From: Parietaria judaica
Lineage: Eukaryota; Streptophyta; Magnoliopsida; Rosales; Urticaceae
NCBI GenBank assembly: GCA_954871525.1
Contig: OX940863.1
Span: 25,308,001-25,372,000, forward strand
Length of the DNA stretch: 64,000 nt
Direction of reading: 5' to 3'
In this document: positions 12,001 through 23,133 of the stretch, piece by piece
Position numbering within the stretch: the first letter of the stretch is position 1
Layout: each line of letters starts with the position of its first letter
Notes under the pieces: generated by a model
The model's database searches: none
Told to the model about the DNA's origin: nothing
Seen by the model: only the letters and a program-made list of their open reading frames with translations
Position numbers and translations under genes: made by a program

Positions 12001-14248
12001 TATAATTCGTGATAATTTACACGGAATCCGAGACGTGATTCCCAACAACGGGGCCATCGACTCTTCCATCGCCGCGAATGGGGGAACCCTGGCCCGAGAG
12101 GCGACGAACAACGAGGCGTTCGACGCGACACGGGACCTTCTAGTCAGGAACTTGTTCCAGACACCGGCGACGACCTCCCAGGCCGCTACGACAGCGAGCA
12201 CGCCCCTGAGCACGCCAGCGGCGGCACCAGCGAGCAACCCGGCGACGACCGGAGAGATCATGAAGGCGATGGCGGCCATGGCAGCAGCCCTGGAGGCAAA
12301 AATAGGGCAGGTGGCATCAAGGGTGCACCAGGCGACGAGCGCCGGGCCCGAGATCGACAAGCTGGTGAGGGACGCCAGGGAAACTCCCTTCACGCCCAGG
12401 ATCCAGAACATGGAAGTGGACGAGCTGCCGAAGATCAAGCTCGCGCCGTACAAAGGAGGGACTGACCCGACGACCCATGTGAAATCTTACAGGATAGCGA
12501 CGGACCACATAGGCGGTGAGGAGACCAGGAGGGAGGCTATCCTATGCCGTCTTTTCATTTACCATTTGCAGGGACCCGCCAGCGACTGGTTCGCGCGGCT
12601 CGCGCCGGGTATCATCGACGACTCCGACTAGCTCGTCGCCATGTTCCTAAAACATTAGTCCATTCACGCCCAGAGCGAAACCACGTTGGCCTCCCTGATT
12701 GATCTCAAGCAGGGAAAGGACGAGACTCTGCGCCAGTATGTCGATAGATTCAAGGCAGTTATGATTCGGGTGCCGAACCTGGAGGACGCCGTCGCTGTCC
12801 AAGCCTTGAGGCACGGGTTGCTCTGCACCTCCGATTTCTGCAAGGAAATCACGAGGACGGTACCAGCGACGATCGAGGATGCCCTCCACAGGGCTACGAT
12901 CGACATGAACATCGAGGAGAGTATCATCGTCACAAAGAAAAGCGAAGACAAGGGAGAGGCCAAGGCCAAACACGAGAAGAACAGGGACGGACGAGACGGC
13001 TCGTCATCACGAGCGAGAAGAGAAGATCGAGGAGCTCAAGGTGAGCAGCGCGCCCTAGAGGCGCCGAGGCACAAAGTCTACCAGGTAGACGAGAAGAGAG
13101 GCGATAACGCCGCCCGCGAGAGCCAACCGCGGACGGACTTCCACGACAACAGGTCCCAGAGTCGTCAGGGAGGATACTCGCAGGGGAATGCCGACGGGAA
13201 CCAGCAGGGATTTTCCGGCGGTCGAGAAGGGTTCTCCGGGGGGCGAGGAGGCTCCGGTGGCAGCCGAGGAGGGCGCTCGGGAGGCCGAGGAGGCTACGAG
13301 GGAACACCTTGGCCGAGGGACATGAACAAGTTCTGTTCGTTCCACGGGTATTGGGGTCACTCGTCAGAGGATTGCGCCGCTTACAAGAGGTTCATCCAGA
13401 AGGGGATCGAGCGAGGGGATTACGGGGACGCGATGCGAGGGCGCACGCAACCCTGGAACAACGAGAACCGGGCCTTCCCCAACCAGCACGCAGTTCCCCC
13501 TCAGAATGCCGGGGGCGGCCAAGGCGCCCCAAAGCGAAGCTTCGCTATCGAGGCAGAGCCATCGACCCGCGTTGAAGCGGCCCGTCCCGCCAACAGGCCA
13601 AGGATCGATGTGATCATGGGAGGATCGCGGTTCTGCGAGTATACTGTTAACAGCATAAAGGCCTACCAGAGGCGGGGACGAGAGCACAACCGAGGAGACG
13701 CGGTGTGCGAGGCGCCGGGAACGACGATCGAGTTTGTCGAGGACGACAACTGCGCGGATATGCACGACGACGCCCTGGTGCTCGAGCTCAACATCGGGGG
13801 ATACGACATCGCGCGAGTTCTCGTCGAGAACGGCAGCTCCGTCGACATGATCACTCACGAGTGCCTGCTCCGGATGAAGCTCGACGACCTCACCATCGGG
13901 GGGCGACCCCGAAAGGTGTCGGGATTCAACGGGGATGTCACCACTTCAATGGGGACGGTTCATCTCGCCGTGTATGCGGGGAGCGTAAAGAGGATGACCG
14001 AATTCATGGTCCTCGACGTAGAATCGCACTTCAATGTGATCCTAGGGAGACCGTGGATTCATGCGATGAGAGCCGTGCCATCCACCTATCACCAGTGCAT
14101 CAAGTTCCCCGGAAAGGAGGAAGGGACTATCGAGGAGCTCAGAGGATGCCGGGACGCCTACCGCGTCTGTTATATGATGCACCATCGGGCGGCGAGCAGC
14201 GGGAAGAAGCCCGAGAAGGCCGTCGAAAGCCGCGCCGTCGGCTTATAG
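9098..14248 (+). pseudogene. gag and protease region, interrupted and stopped
   Basis: The frame starts at the ATG at 9098 with a charged coiled-coil-like segment (DEMRRQMVQVMQRLEAADRR). It is cut after 9298 by a solo LTR and resumes at 12053. Both junctions fall on codon boundaries, so the frame is unchanged across the insert. The middle contains a retrotransposon-gag domain (SDWFARLAPG). There are in-frame TAG codons at 12629-12631 and 12656-12658. Further on lie an Arg/Gly-rich linker, a zinc-knuckle-like segment (CSFHGYWGHSSEDC), and a retropepsin-like domain with RVLVENGSSVDMI and VILGRPWIH. The usual catalytic Asp before GSS is not in its normal form (ENGSS instead of the usual DxGSS). 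The frame ends with TAG at 14246-14248. Confidence 0.85.
9299..12047 (+). mobile_element. Solo LTR (2,749 bp) inserted in gag
   Basis: Starts tgtttgacat and ends gattcccaaca (TG...CA), flanked by the perfect 5-bp duplication acggg (9294-9298 and 12048-12052). It is AT-rich and unlike the host element. A TATA box, tataaat, at 11474-11480 is followed by a leader-like pyrimidine-rich stretch, as in an LTR promoter. No internal domain, primer-binding site or coding frame is present. It is therefore most likely the product of unequal recombination between the LTRs of a former full element. Family (Copia or Gypsy) is not decidable from the LTR alone. Confidence 0.85.
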
Positions 14249-14358
14249 CAATTAGCTGTGGCCACTCCGCCTCCACCGACGACAACTGCAGGAAGAGGCG
14301 TAAGAAGAAAGGGAAGGGGGGAGACCCCGGAATCCCCGGGATCCTTAGCGCCGAGGAT

Positions 14359-17300
14359 ATGGAAGATCAAGCGGTGGAAGAGCGAGGCGGAGGGCCACAG
14401 GTTGAAGAAGTCGAGCAGGTTTGTATCGATGAGACCGACCCGACAAGGACCGTCGGTATAGGCGCGAAGCTTGATCCAGAAGTAAAGGCCCAGCTGATAG
14501 AGTTCTTGAAGAGGAACAAGGGGAGTTTCGCGTGGACCAACGATGACATGCCAGGGATCGACCCATCAGTGATCACCCACCGGCTCAACACCGATCCCAA
14601 TCATAGGCCGGTCATTCAGAAGAGAAGAAAGATGGCGGCCGACAAGAACAAGGTAATCAACGACGAGGTGGACAGGCTGCTGGCGATGGGAACCATCCGA
14701 GAGGTCAAGTACCCCGAATGGCTAGCCAACACTGTCGTCATACAGAAGAAGAACGGCAAGTGGAGGGTCTGCGTGGATTACGTCGACCTCAACAAGGCTT
14801 GCCCGAAGGATAGCTTCCCGATGCCCCATATCGACCGCTTAGTCGAGGCTACCATCGGGTATGAACTCATGAGCTTCATGGACGCCTACTCCGGATATCA
14901 CCAGATCAGAATGCACCCCGACGACGAGGAGAAAACCGCCTTCATCAGCGAGCGAGGGACATATTGCTACAAGGTTATGCCGTTCGGTCTGAAGAACGCC
15001 GCCACTTATCAGCGGCTCATGACGAAGATGTTCCACGAGCAAATTGGGAAGTCGCTGGAAGTGTACATCGACGACCTGGTCGTCAAGTCACTGAAAGTGG
15101 CGATGCACATCGAGCATTTGGAAAGTTGCTTCCAGGTCCTCAACGAGCACAAAATGAGACTGAACCCGGCGAAGTGCACCTTCGGCATCTCATCCGGAAA
15201 ATTCTTGGGCTTCATGGTGACCCGTCGCGGAATCGAGGCTAGCCCCGACCAGGTTGAAGCTTTCCAGAGCATGCCGTCGCCTCGGAATCGAAGAGAAGTC
15301 CAGAAGCTGACAGGGCAAGTCAACGCGCTTGGCCGTTTTATCTCAAGGCAAACCGACAGGACCCTTCTCTTTTATGAGTTGCTGAAGAAGAATAAGAAGT
15401 TTGAGTGGATGGAGAAGTGCGAAGAGGCTTTCCAGGCGTTGAAGACATATCTCTCGTCACCGCCCGTCATGACGAAGCTGGAGCCAGGGGAACCCCTGTA
15501 CTTATACATCGCGGTGTCTGATCACGCGATAAGTCAGGTGTTGGTGCGAGAAGAAAAAGGAGAGCAGAGGCCCGTCTCGTACATTAGCCGAAAGCTCCTC
15601 GATGCCGAGACGCGGTACCCGCAAGTCGAGAAGCTGGCACTCGCGATCTACGACGCGTCGGAGAAATTGAGGTTCCATTTTCAGGTGCACACCATCGTCG
15701 TCATGACGGACAGGCCCGTCTGGTCCATCCTCCACGGCCCAAACCAATCGGGAAGGATCACGAAGTGGTCAATCAAGCTGGGAGCTTATGATATCGAGTA
15801 TCGACTCCGAACCAGTTTGAAATCTCAGGTCCTCGCTGATTTCCTTATCGAGTTGCCGAAGGAGCTCGTCGACTCGCGCGATGAGATTGGAATGTGGAGG
15901 CTTCTCGTCGACAGTTCGTCAACGTCGCTCGGATCGGGCATCGGAATCAGGATCGTCTCCCCGATGGGGGAAGTGATAGAAAAGGCTTGTCGTCTCGCTT
16001 TCCGGGCCACCAACAACGAGGCGGAGTACGAGGCTCTCATCGTCGGGATGCAATCGGCTTTGGCCTTGGGCGTAAGGAAGGTAAATGCGTTTTTGGATTT
16101 CCAGTTGGTTGTCAAACAGGTGAACGGGGAATACGAGAGGAATGACGAGAGGATGGAAGCGTACGTGGGGGTGGTCGCTTCCTTGTCAAAAAGGTTTGAC
16201 TTTTGGACTTTGACCCAGGTTTCTAGAGGTGACAACAACCACGCCGACGCATTGGCTGGTTTGGGCTCGACGACTGAAATCGACGAGCTCAGATCGATCA
16301 CCGTCGAGACGGTCGAAAGGCCAAGCATCAAGCGAGAAGAGGGCCCGCCGAAGAAGAAGCACAAGCCCGATGAGAACCCGTCCGAGAAGCCGGAAAATGG
16401 CGACGACACCCCCGAAATCCTCGACATCGAAGGTGAAGGCCCGGGTCCCGAAGAACAGGGTGTGGTGGATGACGACGAGGAAGAGGATTGGCGCACACCC
16501 TTCCGACGATACATCCTCGACGGAACGTTACCCGACGACCGACAGGAGGCCAGGAAGGTGAGAACCAAGATCGCAAAGTACGCCGTTCTGGATGTCAGGT
16601 TATACAGGGCGAGCTTTGAAGGAATGTTGCTGCGTTGCTTGGGCAAGAAAGAAGCCGAGTACGTGATGGGAGAAATCCACGGCGGAGAGTGCGGCAATCA
16701 CTCCGGCGGCCGTTCCCTCCTGCGAAAGGCCAAGCGGAAAGGTTTCTTTTGGGAAACCATGGTCGCGGATTGCGCCAGCTACACCAAGAGGTGTGAGAAA
16801 TGCCAACGCCACGCCCCGGCGATCAACTGCCCGGCGGAAAAGCTGTCGGTGGTGTCCGTTCCGTACCCCTTCATGAAGTGGTCGATGGACATCGTCGGTC
16901 CCATGCCCACCGGCACCCGGCAGCGGAAGTTTATGCTGGTTGTAACGGACTTCTTCACTAAGTGGTCCGAAGCAGAGGCGTATGCCAACATCAAAGACTC
17001 CGATGTCGAAAGATACGTGTGGAAAAACGTGATTACACGTTTCGGACTGCCTCGGGAGATCATCGCCGATAACGGGTCCTAGTTCATCTCGAAGAGATTC
17101 CAGGACTTCTGCGCTCGTTGGAGGATAAAGCTGAACACGTCGACGCCACGATACCCCCAGGGAAACGGGAACGCGGAGGCGGTCAATCGCACCATCGTCA
17201 ACAGCATCAAAAAGAGACTGGACGAGAAGAAGGGCTTGTGGGCCGACGAGCTTCCCGGAGTGCTCTGGGCCTATCGCACTACTCCCCATTCAGCCACCGG

Positions 17301-17730
17301 CGAGACCCATTTTGCCCTTGCCTTAGGGGTCGAAGCGGTGGTATCGGCCGAGGTATGAGTACCTAGCCTGCGACGAACGTGGGCTCCAAGCCACACAGAC
17401 GACAACAGCCAAGGCCTGCTCCATCAACTCGACCACATCGACGAGAGACGAGAGCGGGCCAAAGCGCACATCGCCAACTATCAGAACACCATCGCCCGCT
17501 TTTACAATAAGAGCGTGCGCCCTCGACAGTTTCGGGCCGGTGAGCTGGTACTCCGCAAGGTCTTCCAAAACACGGCGGAATTGAACGCGGGCAAGCTTGG
17601 ACAGAACTGGGAGGGCCCGTACAAAGTCGTCGAGGTGGTCAAGCCAGGCGTCTACAGACTCGAGAACACGGCCGGCCTCGAGGTGATTCGGAGTTGGAAC
17701 GTCAAACACCTCAAGAAGTTCTATCAGTAG
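14359..17730 (+). pseudogene. pol: RT, RNase H, second RNase H, integrase (two nonsense codons)
   Basis: This frame is shifted by -1 relative to gag. The first reasonable Met is at 14359. RT is clear (RVCVDYVDLNKACPKDSFP, FMDAYSGYHQI and the catalytic YIDD at 15064-15075), followed by the usual RNase H (AISQVLVREE and the connection region). After it comes a second RNase H-like domain (LLVDSSS, NNEAEYEAL, FLDFQLVVKQ, NNHADALA), a mark of the Tat lineage. The integrase has an HHCC-type zinc finger ending RCEKCQRHA and the core starts MDIVGPMP. A TAG stop at 17080-17082 sits just after the DNGS motif and a TGA at 17356-17358 follows further on. The same frame then continues to the end at 17730 with the C-terminal GPYKVVEV-type domain. 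Both stops are single-base changes from sense codons. Confidence 0.9.
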
Positions 17731-18141
17731 AATCGAGAGGTCTTGTCGCCCCGACCCCCGCTATTTACAGTGTATCTCGCTAAGCCTTTACATTTCAAAT
17801 AGCCTATCTTATCTGTTCAAAGGGGAAATCCCGACCCACCTGTTCGGGATTGCTCACGGCTCCGGCCTATATTTAATCAAACTGGGAGTACTATTCCTTC
17901 GCGAGCCGCACCCATACGGGGGACTCAAAGGGTTAATGAGGCTCGCTTTTATGGCAAGCGCGATTCTTGTTCTAACATTTCAATAGGTCCCAATTTATGA
18001 ATAAGCTCAAAGTAAGAACAGCGGACGAACAGCCACGACACAGGCATCAACAACAAAATCGATAGCATTAAAATATGGCGAGAAGTGACTCAAAAAAAAA
18101 AACCTAAATACGGCACGAAAGCCAATCGAGAAAGGAAAAAA

Positions 18142-18943
18142 GAGGCCTCGTCGCCGTTCTTTCGAGTACGCCGCCGTGGCGAGTACGACATTATCATCGG
18201 ACTCGTCACCGCTTGCAACTCGAGAAAGAAAAAAGGGCCTCGACAAAAGTCTCGACGGCACCATGAAAGAAAAAAGACAAAAGGGCCCCGACAACAGTCT
18301 CGACGGCACCATGAGAGAAAAAAGAAAAAAGGGCCTCGACAAAAGTCTCGACGGTACCATGAAAAAGAAAGGCAAAAAGAGGCCTCTTCGCCGTTCTTTC
18401 GAGTACGCCGCCGTGGCGAGTACGACATTATCATCGGACTCGTCGCCGCTTGTAACTCGAGAAAGACAAAAGGGCCTCGACAAAAGTCTCGACGGCACCA
18501 TGAAAGAAAAAAGACAAAAGGGCCCCGACAACAGTCTCGACGGCACCATGAGAGAAAAAAGAAAAAAGGGCCTCGACAAAAGTCTCGACGGTACCATGAA
18601 AAAGAAAGGCAAAAAGAGGCCTTGTCGCCGTTCTTTCGAGTACGCCGCCGTGGCGAGTACGACATTATCATCGGACTCGTCACCGCTTGCAACTCGAGAA
18701 AGACAAAAGGGCCTCGACAAAAGTCTCGACGGCACCATGAAAGATAAAAGACAAAAGGGCCCCGACAACAGTCTCGACGGCACCATGAGAGAAAAAAGAA
18801 AAAAGGGCCTCGACAACAGTCTCGACGGCACCATGAAAGGAAAAAAAAAAGGCCTCGACAAAAGTCTCGACGGCACCATGAAAGAGAAAAGAAAAAACGG
18901 GCCTCGACAAAAGTCTCGACGGCACCATAAAAAAAAAAAAAAA
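18142..18943 (+). repeat. Tandem-repeat block inside the Tat element
   Basis: Subunits of about 46-49 bp with the core ctcgacggcaccatgaaaga repeat across 800 bp. They are organised in a higher-order unit of 237 bp: the marker tcgccgttct starts at 18151, 18388 and 18625, exactly 237 bp apart. After the third marker the unit degenerates into extra short subunits. Frames read through the block on both strands, but only because the repeat has no stops. They are not genes. Confidence 0.92.
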
Positions 18944-19128
18944 AGAGGATGTACATACTGACATCCTCCACTCTACAATTACATACAATTTCTTTTTGCA
19001 ATTACATACAATCAAAAATCTTCGTTTATTCATACTTTGAACAGCTCACAAAATTTCTTTTACATCAAAGCCTTATAGACAAACTTCTACAAAATTGTAT
19101 AACTTGATTGAACAAAAGCAGAGAAGCC

Positions 19129-19518
19129 TCAGCCCTCGTCAGAACAAACGACGACGTCGGCAATCTCCTCTATAATGTCCGATGCCGCTCGTCCGAGGAT
19201 GTCCTCGACAAAGTTCAAGAAGGCAGCCAGACGACGCGGGTCTTGGACAAGGAACCTCGTTAAAGCATTCTGCGGCAACACGTCCAAACGACGAGTCGCA
19301 GAGGAGCTCCCTTGGTTTTCCTCCGATAGGGGCACCGCAGTCCGAAGGATAAGGACGTTGACGAGGTCACGTACGAGGGCGTAATGCTCGGGATCCTCAG
19401 CAAGGAATGACGCGATCACATCCTCGTCATACCTCAAAGGGCTAGAAATGAGAGGAATCTCGTCGTCCTGCGAGAGGAAATCTAAGAATGGCCGGATCCA
19501 ATAAAAGGAGAAACGCAA
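19129..19518 (-). other. Second antisense reading frame, possibly an exon
   Basis: An open antisense frame of up to 129 residues with no ATG at its start. It contains DEDVIASFLAEDPEHYALVR and ends VVVCSDEG. A good splice acceptor on the minus strand (ctctcgcag) lies just before GACGACGAG near 19471. The frame may therefore be a 3' exon of the long antisense transcript described at 19645-22664. No domain is recognised. Confidence 0.35.
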
Positions 19519-19644
19519 GAGAGGCGACAGCAGAATAAAATAAGGTCGTATTCATTCAGTAAAGTAGCCGGAATTACAAACAAAAGAAAAGGCCTAAGGC
19601 CAAATCGGCAACAGAAAGGAAAAAGAAAAGAAACAAAAAAATTC

Positions 19645-22600
19645 CTAAGGACGATCGTCTTGTACCGTCGGCTCCTGAGTCGAGAGGATCTCATCGTTAG
19701 TCCCGTACTCATCGACGGAATCCGAAGCGAAAGCGGTCGTCCCCACGGCGAAGGCAGCTAGCCTCTCGGGCGCGACGGCTGGGGGATCGCACGGCGAGAG
19801 GGGCGGAGAACCCAACGGAGGAGCTGACCTCGCATCTAGCTCCTTCACCTTCTTGGAATGTTCCTCGTATATCCCTTGCCACTTCGGCACACGGGGCAGG
19901 AGTTTCGCCACAGTCGCGACGGGAGGTAGCCTCGCGACCATGTCAAGATTGGCCTTGTCGCCGGCCGCCATGCGATAATGGTCGATCGACTCGTCAAGAG
20001 CCGCGAACCTCTCGTCACGCCGCTGTACTTTAGCCTTAGCCTTCTCGAAGAGGCGCAGCCGAGCACTACGCTCCTCGATTACCTCCGCTTGAGCGGCATC
20101 CAATTCCCCGGCAAGCTTCTTCAAAGCGTTGGTCACCCGAGAAACCAGGCGACTCTCCTCCTCGGGAGGGGATCCGATAGCCCCACTTAGGCGAGCGAGC
20201 CTCTTCGTCTTTTTCTCGAGAGCCTCGGAGAGGCTATGAGACGCACGGCGATGGCGTTCCGCCTCGTCGGCGAGAACGCGTCTCTGTTCCTCGACAAAGA
20301 GAAGCCTCCTTCTCGACAAAGAGAAGCCTCCTTCTCCAAGGCGGCCTTGGTGTCGTCGAGCGCCTGACGGAGCCGGGTCGCTTCCTCACGATACCTTCGT
20401 TCCCCGGCTATGGCAATCTGAAGGTGTCGCTCAACCTCCCCGGCCTTGTCACTCATCTCGTCCGCCCTCCGCTCGGCGACGTAGGTGTTGTCGCATTCAT
20501 CGAGGATCAGATCGTTCAGGAGCGCCATGCCCTGGAAAGTAAGAGCGGCGGCCCTGCAATAGCGAGAGAAGTCGCCGAGAGAGTCCGAGAATTCGCGGAA
20601 CCTCAGGGCGGACAGGGACAGGCCTTGGAGCGCCTTAGTAGAGTAGTCCTCCCAATCCTGCGAGGAAGAAGCGAGAGTAGGCGGATCTGGGAAGCGTGAG
20701 ACGGTCAGAATCGTCGAAGCCTTTCCCATGCCCAATGGGAAATCGGAAGAAGAGGATTCAAAGAGGCCGCACATTTCGACGGCTCGGCGAGTTTCCAAGG
20801 ATGATGAGGAACCGCCGGGAGGGGGGGGCTCGGCGCCGGTCGCCTCGAGCGCCGTCGATTCCTCCGCCCCAGGCAAAGCCTCGAGTGACGACGACTCGAG
20901 GGGAGCGCTGAGCCCAAACAGAGGGTTGTCGGATAGAGGGGGGTCTTCGTCTTCTCGGGGCTCTCCGTCCTGAGGCCCGGCCCGCGATGACGAGGCATCC
21001 GGCAGAGCTTCATCGGGCTGGTCTGGCTCTGAAGCTGGCGCGGGGGCGACCGCCAGGGCACCCTCGGTCGCCGGGACAGCCGCCCCGCGGGAAGAAGGCG
21101 AAAGAGCCGGGGTCTCTTCGGCCCCAAGGGCGGAGGTGACTTCCGCATCCCCTCAGGCGGAAACCCCAGGAGCCGGTTCTGGAAGGATCCGCGCAGAAAC
21201 CTCCGCGATGGAAGGGAGAAGGTCGACGAGAGGCGGAAACGCGTGAGCTTCGTCGGTGAGTCGGCTCGCGTCGGTAAAATCTTCATCGCTAAAATCTTCA
21301 TCGAATATCACCTCCCTTCTAGGGCGACGAGAGAAGCCGGTTGCGGGAGTGTCGGAGGGAAGAACGACGATAGGGTCGGAGGTTGTCCCCTTGTCGGTCG
21401 ACACCTCCGTCGGAGCCTCAGACTCCTTGGAAGCATAGTTTTCGCACGCTTCTTCGGGGGCAAGCGTCGAGCCAGCAGCCTCATCGTTAGAGGCTTCTTG
21501 CAGGGATCGACAGGATACGAGGTCGCGAGGAAGATCGTCGCGTCGAGGGGATTCCCGACTAGGAGGAGCGTCCGTCGATCGGCGGTCCCCGGTAAGTTGT
21601 GGCGCGTCGGCATCCCGATGAGACGCCTCGGCGTCTGACGTGTGCTCGGAGCGACGCTCGGGGGAGGCGCCGCGGGACGACAGCTTATCGCGGGAGAGCG
21701 TGCGGTCTTTCCCTTCTCGCGGGACTAATCCCAGATAGCCGTCTTTGGACCGGTCCCTCGGAGGCGGTGGCGGCGGTGGTACGGTCTTGCTTTTCTGGCA
21801 AGGCGAGCCCTCGCCGGTCTCGTCGAAGCGAGACTTTCTTTTCTGGCCCCTCGTAGGAGCCTTGGGGTTCCTCTTCCGCTGGGAAGACGACGAGCCTTTC
21901 CCGTCTTCGTTGGCTCGGAACCCTGAAGGAAACAAGGAGCGGGGGGGGGGGGGGGGCGGGCCCATGATATGGCAGAGTCGATAAATGCCAGACTTCACGA
22001 CTCGAGCCCCGTTAAAATGGAGGGACCAGTCGCGAAGAGGATTGGCGAGAAGAGCGCCGCGTACGCTCGCAAAGCGGGCCTCGACAGTTTTGTCGGTCGA
22101 CGGAGAAAACTTGGGGAGATCCTGGTCGACGATCCAGTCGCGGGGAAGCATGGCATGGTTAGGCCCGAACGAGCTTGCGTCCACGCGGGTGAAGAAATAG
22201 CGGTTCTCCCACATCGCCTCCTTGTTGGGCGGATTCAGGAAGATGTGGGGCTTGCTGCGATGAGACAGAGAGAGGCGCCCTACGTTCTTGGGATTCTTCG
22301 AGAAGAAGTATAGGCTCAGAAGGTCCTCCAATGTGAGCTCTACCCCTTGTTCGAGTCCCAGCACGAGCGTACATAAGAGGAGCCGGAGGGAGTTGGGACT
22401 CACTTGGGTTATCGGCACCTTGAAAGCAGCTAAGAAGGCCACAATCAGGTTCGGCACCGGGAGGTGGAGATTGACGTCGGTGAAGAAGTGCTCGTAGATA
22501 GCGATGCAGTCGTCTTGAGGCTTGTCGGCGCGCTCACCAGGGTGCGGGAGCCGGAGGAGGTACTTCTCGCTGTCGATGTAGTTTTTGATGAAGTGCTCAC

Positions 22601-22664
22601 GGTTAGCCTCCGTCACGATGGACAGGGGAGACCTGGTCTGAAAGATCTTGCCGGCGAGAGACAT
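19645..22664 (-). pseudogene. Antisense ORF of the Tat element (gypsy-type Transposase_28-like)
   Basis: Starts at the ATG at 22662-22664 (MSLAGKIFQTRSPLSIVTEAN). The N-terminal 250 residues match the plant 'putative gypsy type transposon' domain as I know it (NPPNKEAMWENRYFFTRV, LPRDWIVD). The rest is a Pro/Ser-rich linker, then a long coiled coil (AEVIEERSARLRLFEKAKAK and neighbours). The frame is interrupted by a TGA at 21153-21155, stays in the same frame to about 20310, and must shift there into the frame that ends at 19645. A 22-bp tandem duplication lies at that point (20291-20334), though it does not by itself give the needed shift. A 17-base G run at 21940-21956 encodes a Pro run and is slippage-prone. 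Additional antisense ORFs are known in Tat-lineage elements, but their role is not known to me. Confidence 0.75.
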
Positions 22665-23117
22665 TGCTAGGCGAGGATGAACGAAGTTGGGAAGTTGCGC
22701 GAATCGCCAGAAAATAGAGAGTTTGAAGTGTTTGGGAAAGAATGAGTAATCCGAGGAAAGAGACGGAGGCACGGTTATGTGGAAGGTCGCGTGGAGAAGG
22801 TGAAGAGGCGCGAGTCGATCGGACGGTCCGTAATCAAGGTGTGTGGTACCTGTCGACGGTCGAGATGATGGGTCCGTTGCAAATCCCATAAAGCAGGTAC
22901 TCGAGTGCATGGGAAACCCCGCATTAAATGCGGATGGGATTCAAGATGTGACAGCCTTCGCAGTGATCAGGCCTCGACACGTCAGCGTAGGGTCAGTTCC
23001 TCGTCGCGAGGAGATTGTCGTCGAACGATGGCCCTCGTACAGATCGTCTTGTCGCCCGATGAGGGTTGTCGCGTCGTGCGTTTTTCTTCCACATTTTCTC
23101 AAGTGTTTACACTTGAC

Positions 23118-23133
23118 AAAATGGGGGACTGAC
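23118..23133 (+). other. Polypurine tract of the Tat element
   Basis: The purine-rich aaaatgggggactgac runs to the base before the 3' LTR, the expected position of the plus-strand primer. Confidence 0.75.

Noticed and set aside
13705..14250. N-terminal extension of the pol frame, over 180 residues before 14250
   Set aside because: It is Arg-rich and overlaps the protease part of gag in another frame. The composition is that of a shadow frame, so pol was started near 14359.
18007..19033. Several long open frames on both strands in the tandem-repeat block
   Set aside because: They follow the 48-bp and 237-bp repeats in all frames, have low-complexity Lys/Arg or Phe/Leu-rich products and are explained by absence of stop codons in the repeat.
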